A stretch of DNA of 10,743 nt from Planctomycetota bacterium (GTDB lineage Bacteria > Planctomycetota > MHYJ01 > JACPRB01): positions 1 to 10,743 of the forward strand of contig JACQFK010000424.1 of assembly GCA_016200125.1 (NCBI GenBank). The letters run 5' to 3'. A program made the translations under genes and the position numbers. Under the pieces are notes generated by a model. That model made no database searches, was not told where the DNA came from, and saw only the letters and a list, made by a program, of their open reading frames with translations. The first letter of the stretch is position 1. The number at the start of each line of letters is the position of its first letter. Below are positions 1 to 6,562 of the stretch, in pieces.

Positions 1-273
1 CCCCGCGGCGCCCCCTCCTCCTCGAAGGAGGATCTCCGCGAGAAATGGCAGGAGCTCCTCGCCGAGCACCTCCGGCGCGAGGAGATCTGGCTGCGGAAGC
101 TCTTCGAGAAGTCCACCTGCGAGAACGTCGAGGGCACGATCCGCAACCTGGTCGCCGAAAGCCAGGCCGGCGAGCTGCGCAACATCCTGGACAACCTGAA
201 GCAGAAGAACGCCCTGGACGACCTGCTTTCGAGCCTGCGGAAACTCTGGGCCGAGCAGTTCCAGCCGACATAG
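1..273 (+). CDS. C-terminal fragment of an unrecognised helical protein
   Basis: An open frame enters from the left edge and ends at the TAG at 271-273, giving the last 90 residues of a protein whose start lies outside the window. The fragment is rich in Glu, Lys, Arg and Leu with heptad-like spacing (for example EKWQELLAEHLRREEIW and LRNILDNLKQKN), and contains two or three probable amphipathic helices and one Cys. A Ser-rich stretch near its start could be a linker. No signal, membrane segment or catalytic motif is visible, and I do not recognise the family. The reading frame is supported by G/C-ending codons and by the stop lying just 3 bases before the stop of the convergent gene at 277. 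A coiled-coil or helical-bundle role is only an inference. Confidence 0.7.
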   Translation, partial: PRGAPSSSKEDLREKWQELLAEHLRREEIWLRKLFEKSTCENVEGTIRNLVAESQAGELRNILDNLKQKNALDDLLSSLRKLWAEQFQPT

Positions 274-276
274 CGC

Positions 277-1683
277 CTATCTCACCCGGCCGGCCGCTTC
301 CTTCAGCTTCTCCACGTTCGGCTCACGGACCGGACAGCCCGCGCCGTGCTTCACGTACTCGAACGTGGTTCCCTCCCGCAATGCGCTGCCGCGGGCCGAC
401 GTGATCCCGTTGTCCCGCGCCCACTGGAGCTTGGCGGCTTCGTTCGTGCTGACGACGTGAATCTCGCAGCGCGGCGCCCCGGAACGCGCCGGCAGCTTCA
501 GGAGCGCGCGGATGAATTCGCAGTCCTTCGCCTCCTCGTCCGACACCGGAGCTCCCGCCGCCTCCGGCCGGAGCGACCGGCCTTCGCTGCGCGCGAGGTC
601 TCGGGCCTCGTTCCTCTCGATCACGAGGAACGATCCGTGGGCCGACACGATCCCCGAGGCGAGCGCCCGCTCGGGGCGCGCCGCTTCGTCCGCCCGCTCC
701 AGCGCCCGACCCGCCCGGACGGCGTGCAGCGCCGCGGCCATTTCGGGAGAAAGCGACGAGCCGGAGACTGCGTCCGGGGAGCAATCGAAGGGCTTCGCCC
801 AGAAACCGGGCTCGTAGGCCAGGAGCAGCGACCGGACGTTGGCGGCCGGCAAGAGAGAGGCCGTGAACCGGTGGCCGAGTTCGTCCTGCCGGATCGCGCC
901 CAAGCTATGCGAGGAGCAAGTCACGGTCCCCAGCGCGTCGGCGGAGCTCAGCGAGAGCCGCCCTTCGGTGAAGCTGTCCGGCCCTGAGCGGAAATTACTG
1001 TCGAGCCCCAGGGGAACGGTCGCGGCATAAGACCGCCCGTCCTTCGCCACCTCGAACGCGATGCGAACCGTCAGCGTCTGGACGTCGCGGGGCGGCACCG
1101 GAAAGAAGCGCAGGCGGTAGCGGTCGGCAGAAACGAGTTCGACAAGAGCGGGATCCTTGCCCGCCATGTTGGTCCCGGTGATCCTGACATTGCGGGGGAT
1201 CATCAGGGCGGGCCCCACGACGGGGCGGGCGCCGGCGGGCGGGATCACCGTGGTCGCAGTGGGGCGGTTGATCCCCCTGCTTCCGGTGAACCCGGAATGA
1301 GCATTCGCCGCGGATGGGGTCGAGGAAGCGGACGACGACAGGCCTCCCGCGGGCGCTCCCTCCGGCGGCCGGTTCCGGTCGGCGTCGTAGAGAGCCGCGG
1401 CCTGCTCCGGCTTCAGGAGCTTCGATTCCCGCTCCGTCGACGAGATGTGGCGGAGGAGGTTCGCCGCGAACACGACGGCGCCCGGGGACGTGGAGAAGGA
1501 GACATCGCCCTCGAGCGGCCGGTCCGTTGGGTTCTTGACCTTGAGCTGCAGGTCCAGGAGGCCGAGATTCTCGTGGATCTTCAGATCCACCCGGTGCGAC
1601 GTCAGGATCAGTCCGTCGTCCTTGGGGGCGTCCTGCGCAACGGCGGCGAAGGCCAGCGCGAGGGTCAGCAGCCCGGTTCTCAT
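277..1683 (-). CDS. Secreted VIT-domain-like protein lacking the VWA domain
   Basis: 468 residues. An N-terminal signal peptide (residues 1-16, MRTGLLTLALAFAAVA) implies export. Residues about 24-105 match the first half of a VIT (vault/inter-alpha-trypsin) domain: SHRVDLKIHENL, a KNPTDRPLEGD segment and an AAALYDADRNR helix. Residues about 177-215 match the second half (DPALVELVSADRYRLRFFPVPP). A Ser/Ala/Pro-rich insert of about 70 residues separates the halves. In the usual VIT-VWA architecture a von Willebrand A domain of about 180 residues follows; here only about 45 residues lie between the VIT end and ALASGIVSAHGSFLVIE (340-356), which resembles the segment normally found after VWA, and no MIDAS DxSxS is seen. 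Residues 385-468 are unrecognised and Cys-containing. The start is fixed by the signal peptide and a strong ribosome site at 1687-1695. It lies 60 bases downstream of the HD gene, so co-transcription is possible. VIT assignment is from motif reading. Confidence 0.75.
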   Translation of the reverse strand: MRTGLLTLALAFAAVAQDAPKDDGLILTSHRVDLKIHENLGLLDLQLKVKNPTDRPLEGDVSFSTSPGAVVFAANLLRHISSTERESKLLKPEQAAALYDADRNRPPEGAPAGGLSSSASSTPSAANAHSGFTGSRGINRPTATTVIPPAGARPVVGPALMIPRNVRITGTNMAGKDPALVELVSADRYRLRFFPVPPRDVQTLTVRIAFEVAKDGRSYAATVPLGLDSNFRSGPDSFTEGRLSLSSADALGTVTCSSHSLGAIRQDELGHRFTASLLPAANVRSLLLAYEPGFWAKPFDCSPDAVSGSSLSPEMAAALHAVRAGRALERADEAARPERALASGIVSAHGSFLVIERNEARDLARSEGRSLRPEAAGAPVSDEEAKDCEFIRALLKLPARSGAPRCEIHVVSTNEAAKLQWARDNGITSARGSALREGTTFEYVKHGAGCPVREPNVEKLKEAAGRVR

Positions 1684-1686
1684 CGT

Positions 1687-1695
1687 CTCCTCCTT
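1687..1695 (-). promoter_or_regulatory. Strong Shine-Dalgarno for the VIT-like gene
   Basis: On the minus strand this reads AAGGAGGAG, three bases before the ATG at 1683. It is one of the best ribosome sites in the window and fixes the start of the VIT-like gene. Most other genes here have weak or no SD, so this one stands out. Confidence 0.8.
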
Positions 1696-1743
1696 GGGTT
1701 CCCTGCCAAGACACGGAGGAGCGGCGCGTATTGCGGAGAAAGC

Positions 1744-2394
1744 TCAGGCGTCGCCGTTCCACTCCCGATTGAAGCGCTTGAGAAAGGCGACCAGGAAGGC
1801 GTGGCGGTGCCGGGCGATCCGGCGGGCCTCGCGGGTGTGGAGCCGGTCCTTGAGCAGCAGGAGCTTCTCGTAGAAGTGGTTGATCGTGTGGCCGCGCGAC
1901 TTCTTGTAGGCGGCGAAGGTACGGTGCAGCACCGGCTTCTCGTCCGGATCGTATATCGACCGCCCCTTCGCCCCGCCGTACGCGAAGGTCCGCGCGACGC
2001 CGATCGCGCCGATCGCGTCCAGCCGGTCCGCGTCCTGGACAATGCGGGTCTCCAGCGACGTGGGCCGGTCCGCCACGCCGGCGCCCTTGAAGCTCACCTC
2101 GCGGCAGACCTGCTGGACCCGGGCGATCGTAGCGGCCTCCGCGCCCAGCTTCCGCAGGAGGCGCCCCGCCTCGCGCGGCGCGGCCTCCTCGTCGCCGCCG
2201 TGGAACTTCCAGTCCCCCAGGTCGTGGAGCAGCGCGCCGAGCGCCACCACCCTGCGGTCGGCCTTCGGCTCGGTCCTTGCCAGGCGCTCGGCCATCCGCC
2301 ACACCCGGGAGACGTGCCACCAGTCGTGGCCCGAGCCCTCGCCCTCCATCGCCCGGCGCACGGCGGCGGCGGCGCGGGTGACCAGTTTGTCCAT
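1744..2394 (-). CDS. HD-domain metal-dependent phosphohydrolase, YedJ/YpgQ-like
   Basis: 216 residues, close to the usual length of this small HD family. The metal-binding residues are in order: H27 in GHDWWHVSRVW, the H57-D58 doublet in LGALLHDLGDW, and D121 in RIVQDADRLDAIGAIGVAR. The phrases EVSFKG (99-104) and QDADRLDAIGAIG, with the following ARTFAYGG, are typical of the YedJ/YpgQ group. YpgQ-type members are known to act as Mn-dependent nucleotide phosphohydrolases; the substrate here cannot be read from sequence. The protein is soluble and cytoplasmic, with a basic C-terminal helix. The ATG at 2394 has no Shine-Dalgarno, and a TATAGT element sits about 10 bases upstream, so leaderless translation is possible. 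The gene is divergent from the DUF1501 gene and upstream of the VIT-like gene on the same strand. Confidence 0.9.
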   Translation of the reverse strand: MDKLVTRAAAAVRRAMEGEGSGHDWWHVSRVWRMAERLARTEPKADRRVVALGALLHDLGDWKFHGGDEEAAPREAGRLLRKLGAEAATIARVQQVCREVSFKGAGVADRPTSLETRIVQDADRLDAIGAIGVARTFAYGGAKGRSIYDPDEKPVLHRTFAAYKKSRGHTINHFYEKLLLLKDRLHTREARRIARHRHAFLVAFLKRFNREWNGDA

Positions 2395-2429
2395 CCGGGG
2401 GTGTACTATAGCTGAGGTCCGAGGCGAGC
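2395..2429. promoter_or_regulatory. Compact divergent promoter region, HD / DUF1501
   Basis: Only 35 bases separate the two start codons. The single AT-rich patch in this GC-rich setting (TACTATA, 2404-2410) can serve as a -10 in both directions: TACTAT toward the DUF1501 gene and TATAGT toward the HD gene. I see no good -35 for either. On the plus strand GAGG at 2421-2424, five bases before the ATG at 2430, is the likely ribosome site. The minus-strand gene would have a leader of only a few bases. Shared or mutually exclusive use of the patch is an inference. Confidence 0.4.
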
Positions 2430-3803
2430 ATGCTGAGTTTCCGCGAGCCGGGCTGCAATCGACGCGAGTTCCTCCGCGTGGGCGGACTGGCGCTCGGCGG
2501 CCTCTCGCTGGCGGACCTCGCCCGCGCCGCCGAAGGCGAAAACCTCCTCACCGGAAAGTCGGTCGTCTTCCTGTTCATGCACGGCGGCCCGACCCAGATC
2601 GAGACCTTCGACCCCAAGATGGGGGCCCCCTCCGAGATCCGCAGCGTCGCGGGCGAGGTCAAGACCTCCCTGCCGGGCGTCACCTACGGATCGGCCTTCC
2701 CCCAGCTGGCGAAACTGGCCCACAAGACCGCCGTGGTGCGCTCCTTCGTGACCGGCGACGGGAACCACGACATCAAGCCGCTGGTCTGCAAGGACACCTT
2801 CGGCGCGAACCCGGGGTCGATCTACGCGCGCGTGGCCGGCAGCAACCATCCGCTGACCGGCGTCCCCACCAACATCGCGCTCTTCCCCCGCTCGGTGAAT
2901 CCCGAGGCGCAGGGGGCGAACCAGAACTTCGGCAACTTCCTCTCGGCCGGCCGCTTCGGCGCGGCCTTCGCCCCCTTCGAGCCGGGCGGCGGCGGCCAGC
3001 TGCAGAAGGACATGACGCTCGCGATCTCGAAGGACCGCCTGGGGGACCGCAAGGAGCTCCTCCGGCGCCTCGACGAGCTGCAGCGCGCCTTCGATTCCCG
3101 CGCGGAGACCGACGGGACGGACCCCTACCGCGAGCAGGCCTTCAGCGTCCTCCTGGCCGGCGTCTCGAAGGCCTTCGACCTCTCCGCCGAGTCCCCCGCG
3201 CTGATCGAACGCTACGACACGAGCCGGCTCATCGCCGCGGACAACGTCAGCACGAAGTGGAAGAACCGGAAGAATTATCTCGACCACATCCATTCGCTCG
3301 GCCGCCAGATGCTGCTGGCCCGCAAGCTCTGCGAGGCGGGCTGCGGCTTCGTCACGGTGACCACCAACTTCGTCTGGGACTTCCACGCGGACGACAACAA
3401 CGCGACGGTCGCGGAGGGGCTGAGATACGTGGGCGCTCCCTTCGACCGCGCGGTCTCGGCCTTCATCGAGGACGTGGAGAGCCGCGGCCTGGGCAACAAG
3501 ATCCTGCTCGTCGCCTGCGGCGAGATGGGCCGCACGCCCAAGATCAACAAGAACGGCGGCCGCGACCACTGGGGCGGCCTGGCCCCGCTGCTGCTCTACG
3601 GCGGCGGCCTCAAGATGGGCCAGGTGATCGGCGAGTCGACGCGCGACGCCGCCGAGCCCAACACGACGCCGGTCCTTCCCCGCAACCTCGTGGCGACGAT
3701 CGCCCACACCCTCTTCGACCTGGGCCGCCTCCGCGTGGCCCGCGGCCTGCCCGACGAGATCGTGAAGCTCACGGAGTACGAGCCCATCCGCGAGCTCGTG
3801 TAG
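2430..3803 (+). CDS. DUF1501 family protein with twin-arginine signal
   Basis: 457 residues. The N-terminus carries a Tat signal: NRREFLR (10-16) followed by a hydrophobic stretch to ARAAEG (about 31-36), so the folded protein is exported. The mature part begins with VVFLFMHGGPTQIETFDPK (45-63) and includes GDGNHD (109-114), DFHADDNN, and near the C-terminus CGEMGRTPKINKNGGRDHWG (363-382). These are the conserved DUF1501 blocks, a family related to the alkaline phosphatase/sulfatase fold and greatly expanded in Planctomycetes; the Asp, His and Glu in them are likely metal ligands. The biochemical role of the family is unsettled. DUF1501 genes are often paired with DUF1549/DUF1553 (PSD1-type) genes; none is adjacent here. 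The start is supported by the Tat motif and GAGG five bases upstream. The length looks complete. Confidence 0.95.
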   Translation: MLSFREPGCNRREFLRVGGLALGGLSLADLARAAEGENLLTGKSVVFLFMHGGPTQIETFDPKMGAPSEIRSVAGEVKTSLPGVTYGSAFPQLAKLAHKTAVVRSFVTGDGNHDIKPLVCKDTFGANPGSIYARVAGSNHPLTGVPTNIALFPRSVNPEAQGANQNFGNFLSAGRFGAAFAPFEPGGGGQLQKDMTLAISKDRLGDRKELLRRLDELQRAFDSRAETDGTDPYREQAFSVLLAGVSKAFDLSAESPALIERYDTSRLIAADNVSTKWKNRKNYLDHIHSLGRQMLLARKLCEAGCGFVTVTTNFVWDFHADDNNATVAEGLRYVGAPFDRAVSAFIEDVESRGLGNKILLVACGEMGRTPKINKNGGRDHWGGLAPLLLYGGGLKMGQVIGESTRDAAEPNTTPVLPRNLVATIAHTLFDLGRLRVARGLPDEIVKLTEYEPIRELV

Positions 3804-3819
3804 GCAGATCGGCTCCCCG

Positions 3820-3838
3820 GATTCTTGATTCTTGATTC
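3820..3838. repeat. Short 7-base tandem repeat (GATTCTT) in a convergent gap
   Basis: GATTCTT occurs twice in tandem, followed by GATTC (about 2.7 copies), between the convergent stops of the DUF1501 and FHA genes. It is flanked by CCGGA (3817-3821) and TCCGG (3837-3841), which could pair as a 5-bp stem with a 15-base loop. There is no U-tract, so it is at best a weak terminator. This is the most AT-rich patch of the 41-base gap. Confidence 0.6.
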
Positions 3839-3844
3839 CGGCTT

Positions 3845-4981
3845 CTAGACCTGCACGGACTTCCACTCCGCCGGTCCCGATGCGGCCGGAGGGGGAGGCG
3901 GGGGAGACGACGCGGGTTTGTCGTCGGGCGGCTTGGTCGCGGCGGGACTTGCGGGAGCCGTCTTCGTCGAGGGCGCCGCGGACGGAGCCACCAGGCCCAG
4001 CGCCTTGAGGCGGGTGTCGAGCGAGCCCCGCTCGAGGCCGAGCTTCTTGGCGGCCATGGCGAGGTCGCCCGACGAATCGTGCAGCGCCTCGACGATGATC
4101 TCCTTCTCGAAGGCCGTCGTCAGCTCGGCGAGCGTCCGCGCGCCGTGCCAGGAGCCCGAGGAGAGGCGGCGCAGCTGCGCGAGGCGGGTCGCGGCGAAGA
4201 TCGCGAGCGCCGACGCGAAGCGCAGGTCGGCCGACTTGAAGCGGGGCTTCGTCTCGCCGTCGGGGATGCGCGCGTCGAGGTAGACCAGGCCCAGGTAGCC
4301 GGACTTGGTCACGAGCGGCGCGCAGAGGATGCCGATCCCCTTCCCCTCGTTGGGCTGGCGGCGGATCACGTCGGTCGCGATCACCGCGCGGCGCTCCTTG
4401 GAGACCTGGTGGTGCAGCACGTTGGAGAGGTAGAACTCCTCGTCGCCCGCCGGGGCGCGGCGCGCGGCCGGCTTGAGCTGGCCCGAGCCGTCCATCACCA
4501 TGACGAAGCCGCGCTCGGCGGAGATGGCCAGCATCAGCGCCTCGAGCAGGCTCCGGGCGATCTCCTTCTCGTCGTCCTGGGCGACCAGCGAGGCCGCCAC
4601 GCCGAGCAGCTTCTGGAGCCGCTCGTCGGGCTCGCCGGGCGCGAAGGGGTCCGCCACGCTGTCGATCGCCGCCGCGCGGGGCAGCTTCTCGGGGTCCTTC
4701 GTGGGGTCGAAGACGAGGACGTGCTCGCCCACCTCGACCTGGTCGTCGGGGCGGAGGATGGCTTCGCGGACGTTCTGGCCGTTGACGAAGATGCCGTTGC
4801 GGCTGCCGTTGTCCTTGATGAGCATCCCGTCGGGCCGGCGCTCGAGCCTCGCGTGGATGCGCGAAACGTGGCGCCCCTCGAGGCGGACGGCGCAGGTCTC
4901 GCCGCGGCCGATGGAGGCCAGCTCGGAGACTTCGAAGGTCTTCCCCCGCAGCGGGCCCTCGATCACGAAGAATTTGTTCAT
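3845..4981 (-). CDS. FHA-GAF-Fis regulatory protein, likely partner of the adjacent kinase
   Basis: 378 residues in three domains and a tail. FHA (about 1-95) has the conserved phosphothreonine-binding residues: GR at 25-26, S40 and H43 in HVSRIH, and NGSRNG at 58-63. GAF (about 120-272) follows, with LLGVAASLV, GILCAPLV and GYLGLVYLD strands. A Fis-type helix-turn-helix (about 286-331) matches the DNA-binding end of NtrC-like activators (AFEKEIIVEAL ... AAKKLGLERGSLDTRLKALGL). The last 47 residues are a Pro/Ala/Ser/Lys tail with six prolines in a row. The sigma-54-interacting AAA+ domain usual in Fis-bearing activators is absent. The ATG overlaps the kinase TGA by 4 bases (ATGA, 4978-4981), which implies translational coupling. 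A transcriptional output of kinase signalling is the likely role; whether it activates or represses cannot be read. Confidence 0.9.
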   Translation of the reverse strand: MNKFFVIEGPLRGKTFEVSELASIGRGETCAVRLEGRHVSRIHARLERRPDGMLIKDNGSRNGIFVNGQNVREAILRPDDQVEVGEHVLVFDPTKDPEKLPRAAAIDSVADPFAPGEPDERLQKLLGVAASLVAQDDEKEIARSLLEALMLAISAERGFVMVMDGSGQLKPAARRAPAGDEEFYLSNVLHHQVSKERRAVIATDVIRRQPNEGKGIGILCAPLVTKSGYLGLVYLDARIPDGETKPRFKSADLRFASALAIFAATRLAQLRRLSSGSWHGARTLAELTTAFEKEIIVEALHDSSGDLAMAAKKLGLERGSLDTRLKALGLVAPSAAPSTKTAPASPAATKPPDDKPASSPPPPPPAASGPAEWKSVQV

Positions 4982-5829
4982 GACGGCAGCATCGAAAACC
5001 AGTCGGAGGCTTTGGCGGACCAGTCGTGGAGCGCGTCGGCAAAGTCCTTCGCCGTAGCATAGCGGCGCGCCGGGTCCTTGTCCATCGCCTTCAAAACGAT
5101 CCGCTCCAGCTCGACGTCGAGCGCGGGGTCCACGAGCCGCGGGGCGGGCGGCGCCACGCGCGCCACCTTGTCCAGGATCTCCGGGGTCGACCGCCCCGAG
5201 AAGGGCGTCCTCCCGGTGACCGCCTCGTACAGCACGGCCCCCAGAGAGTAGACGTCGGAACGGCCGTCGATCACGTCATTCATCGCCGCGGCCTGTTCGG
5301 GGCTCATGTAGACCGGGGTGCCCGCCGTGACCCCCGTCTTCCAGGCCGCCGCGAAGGGCCCCCGCAGGCGGGCGATCCCGAAATCGGTCAGCTTGGGGGA
5401 GCCGTCGCTTTTCAGCAGGATGTTGCTCGGGACGACGTCCCCGTGGACCACGCCGTTGCGGTGGGCGTGATGCAGCCCGCGGGCGACCGCCGACAGGATC
5501 AGCGCCGACTCCTTCGGCGAGAAGGCGCGGCGGCCGATCGCCTTGGCGAAGGAGGGGCCCTCGACGTATTCGAGCACGATGTAGTAGCGGCCCTTGTCGC
5601 GGCCGGCGTCGAGGACCTTGACGATGGCGGGATGGGAGAGCCGGGACATGATGAGGCCCTCCTGGACGAAGCGGTCGGTGAGGGTCTCGTCCTTCGCCCA
5701 CTCGTCGGCCAGGATCTTGAGGGCCACGACGATGCCGGACGCCTCGGCCTTGTAGACCGTGCCCATCGCGCCCCGGCCCAGCTCGCCCAGCACCGTGCAG
5801 CCGCCCAGTGTTTCCATGAGTTCCGGCAT
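4978..5829 (-). CDS. Ser/Thr protein kinase (PknB-like) with atypical catalytic loop
   Basis: 283 residues if started at the ATG at 5829. Numbered from there: glycine loop GRGAMG (19-24), ATP-binding K38 in VALKIL, helix-C E57, catalytic loop HGDVVPSN (129-136) with D131 and N136, DFG 149-151 and SPE 176-178 in place of APE. The HRDxKPxN lysine is Val, and Arg is Gly, so activity may be altered. The protein is only a kinase domain: no transmembrane helix, PASTA or sensor domain follows, so it is cytosolic. The start is uncertain. ATGs at 5859, 5829 and 5817 are in frame and none has a Shine-Dalgarno. A TATAAT (5831-5836) sits just before the 5829 ATG; if it is the promoter, translation starts at 5817 from a very short leader. 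The kinase and FHA genes form an operon. Confidence 0.9.
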   Translation of the reverse strand: MPELMETLGGCTVLGELGRGAMGTVYKAEASGIVVALKILADEWAKDETLTDRFVQEGLIMSRLSHPAIVKVLDAGRDKGRYYIVLEYVEGPSFAKAIGRRAFSPKESALILSAVARGLHHAHRNGVVHGDVVPSNILLKSDGSPKLTDFGIARLRGPFAAAWKTGVTAGTPVYMSPEQAAAMNDVIDGRSDVYSLGAVLYEAVTGRTPFSGRSTPEILDKVARVAPPAPRLVDPALDVELERIVLKAMDKDPARRYATAKDFADALHDWSAKASDWFSMLPS

Positions 5830-5830
5830 G

Positions 5831-5836
5831 ATTATA
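5831..5836 (-). promoter_or_regulatory. Consensus TATAAT -10 for the kinase-FHA operon
   Basis: A perfect TATAAT on the minus strand inside a GC-rich region, with no good -35 at 17 bases. Transcription would begin near 5824, which is downstream of the ATG at 5829 and about 7 bases before the ATG at 5817. That would make 5817 the true start and the mRNA nearly leaderless. This is read by eye. Confidence 0.45.
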
Positions 5837-5867
5837 ACCAGACGCCGGAAGGGGCGCATCTGTCCGC

Positions 5868-5896
5868 TTGACCCGGAACGCGGGGAGCCGGAAAAT
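5868..5896 (+). promoter_or_regulatory. Sigma-70-like promoter for the PhyH gene
   Basis: TTGACC (5868-5873) is separated by 17 bases from GAAAAT (5891-5896), giving 5/6 and 4/6 matches to the housekeeping consensus. The predicted transcript start is about 5903, one base before the ATG at 5904, so the mRNA would be leaderless. No Shine-Dalgarno is seen, which agrees. Confidence 0.45.
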
Positions 5897-5903
5897 CAGG
5901 CTC

Positions 5904-6557
5904 ATGGAGGACCGGGGGTTCGAGATCGTGGAGGGCGTGATCGGAGCGGCCGAGTGCGGGCGGCTGGCCGCGGAGCTTTCCTCGCGAAGCCGCGCCGGAT
6001 CGCGCCACCTCATGAGTCATCCCGCCGTGGGTTCGCTGGCGCGGAGCGAATCGCTGATGGCGATGGCGCGCCGCACGCTGGGTCCGGCCGCGCTGCCCTA
6101 CCGGGCCACCCTCTTCGACAAGTCCGCGGGGCGCAACTGGCTGGTCGTCTGGCACCAGGACACCGCCCTTCCCCTGGCCACTCGCGTCGAGTCCCCCGAG
6201 TGGGGACCCTGGTCCGTGAAGGAAGGGGTGACCTACGCCCACGCCCCGACCTGGGCCCTCGCGAAGATCACCGCCCTCCGCGTCCATCTCGACGATTCCA
6301 CCGCCGCCAACGGACCGCTCCGGGTGATCCCCGGGTCGCATCGTGCGGGCCTGATGTCGGATGAGGAAGTGTTCCGCAAGGCCCGGGAGCTGCCGGCCGT
6401 CGACTGCCTCGTCGGCCGCGGCGGCGTCCTTCAGATGCGGCCGCTGCTGATCCACGGCTCCTCGAAGGCTGCGGGCGATGCCCCCCGGCGGGTGATCCAC
6501 CTGGAGTACGCCGCGGCGCTCGAGATCGGAAGCGGCCTCCGGCTCGTCGTCGCCTGA
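5904..6557 (+). CDS. Phytanoyl-CoA dioxygenase (PhyH) family protein
   Basis: 217 residues. A non-heme Fe(II)/2-oxoglutarate oxygenase by motif: H84 and D86 in VVWHQDTALP are the HxD iron ligands, H184 in MRPLLIHGSS is the distal ligand, and an Arg at 195-196 in PRRVIHLEYA probably binds 2-oxoglutarate. GPWSVKEGVTYAHAP (101-115) and LRVHLDDSTAANGPLRVIPGSHRAG (125-149) are characteristic of a small bacterial PhyH subgroup. Members hydroxylate varied small molecules and the substrate here is unknown. I chose the ATG at 5904 because MEDRGFEIVEGVIG matches the usual N-terminus; an in-frame TTG at 5868 would add 12 residues but overlaps the likely -35. The gene is divergent from the kinase operon and ends 5 bases before the stop of the convergent propeller gene. 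Confidence 0.93.
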   Translation: MEDRGFEIVEGVIGAAECGRLAAELSSRSRAGSRHLMSHPAVGSLARSESLMAMARRTLGPAALPYRATLFDKSAGRNWLVVWHQDTALPLATRVESPEWGPWSVKEGVTYAHAPTWALAKITALRVHLDDSTAANGPLRVIPGSHRAGLMSDEEVFRKARELPAVDCLVGRGGVLQMRPLLIHGSSKAAGDAPRRVIHLEYAAALEIGSGLRLVVA

Positions 6558-6562
6558 TCCCC

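Noticed and set aside
995..2683. Long open frame on the minus strand (562 codons)
   Set aside because: It is out of frame with both the VIT-like and HD genes and spans their boundary; no recognisable motif.
2042..3835. Long open frame on the plus strand (597 codons)
   Set aside because: It overlaps the DUF1501 gene in another frame and the HD gene antisense; Arg/Pro/Gly-rich with no domain.
3817..3841. Rho-independent terminator between DUF1501 and FHA genes
   Set aside because: The stem is only 5 bp with a 15-base loop and no U-tract.
2406..5060. Long open frame on the minus strand (884 codons)
   Set aside because: It runs antisense to the DUF1501 gene and then out of frame with the FHA gene. 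Its translation is Arg/Ala/Gly/Pro-rich low complexity, as expected of a shadow frame in GC-rich DNA.
5830..5859. Upstream ATG (5859) for the kinase
   Set aside because: There is no ribosome site, the extra residues (MRPFRRLVII) are unlike kinase N-termini, and a TATAAT lies within this stretch.
5868..5903. TTG start extending PhyH by 12 residues
   Set aside because: The extension is not typical of the family and TTGACC fits better as a -35 element; the ATG at 5904 is preferred.
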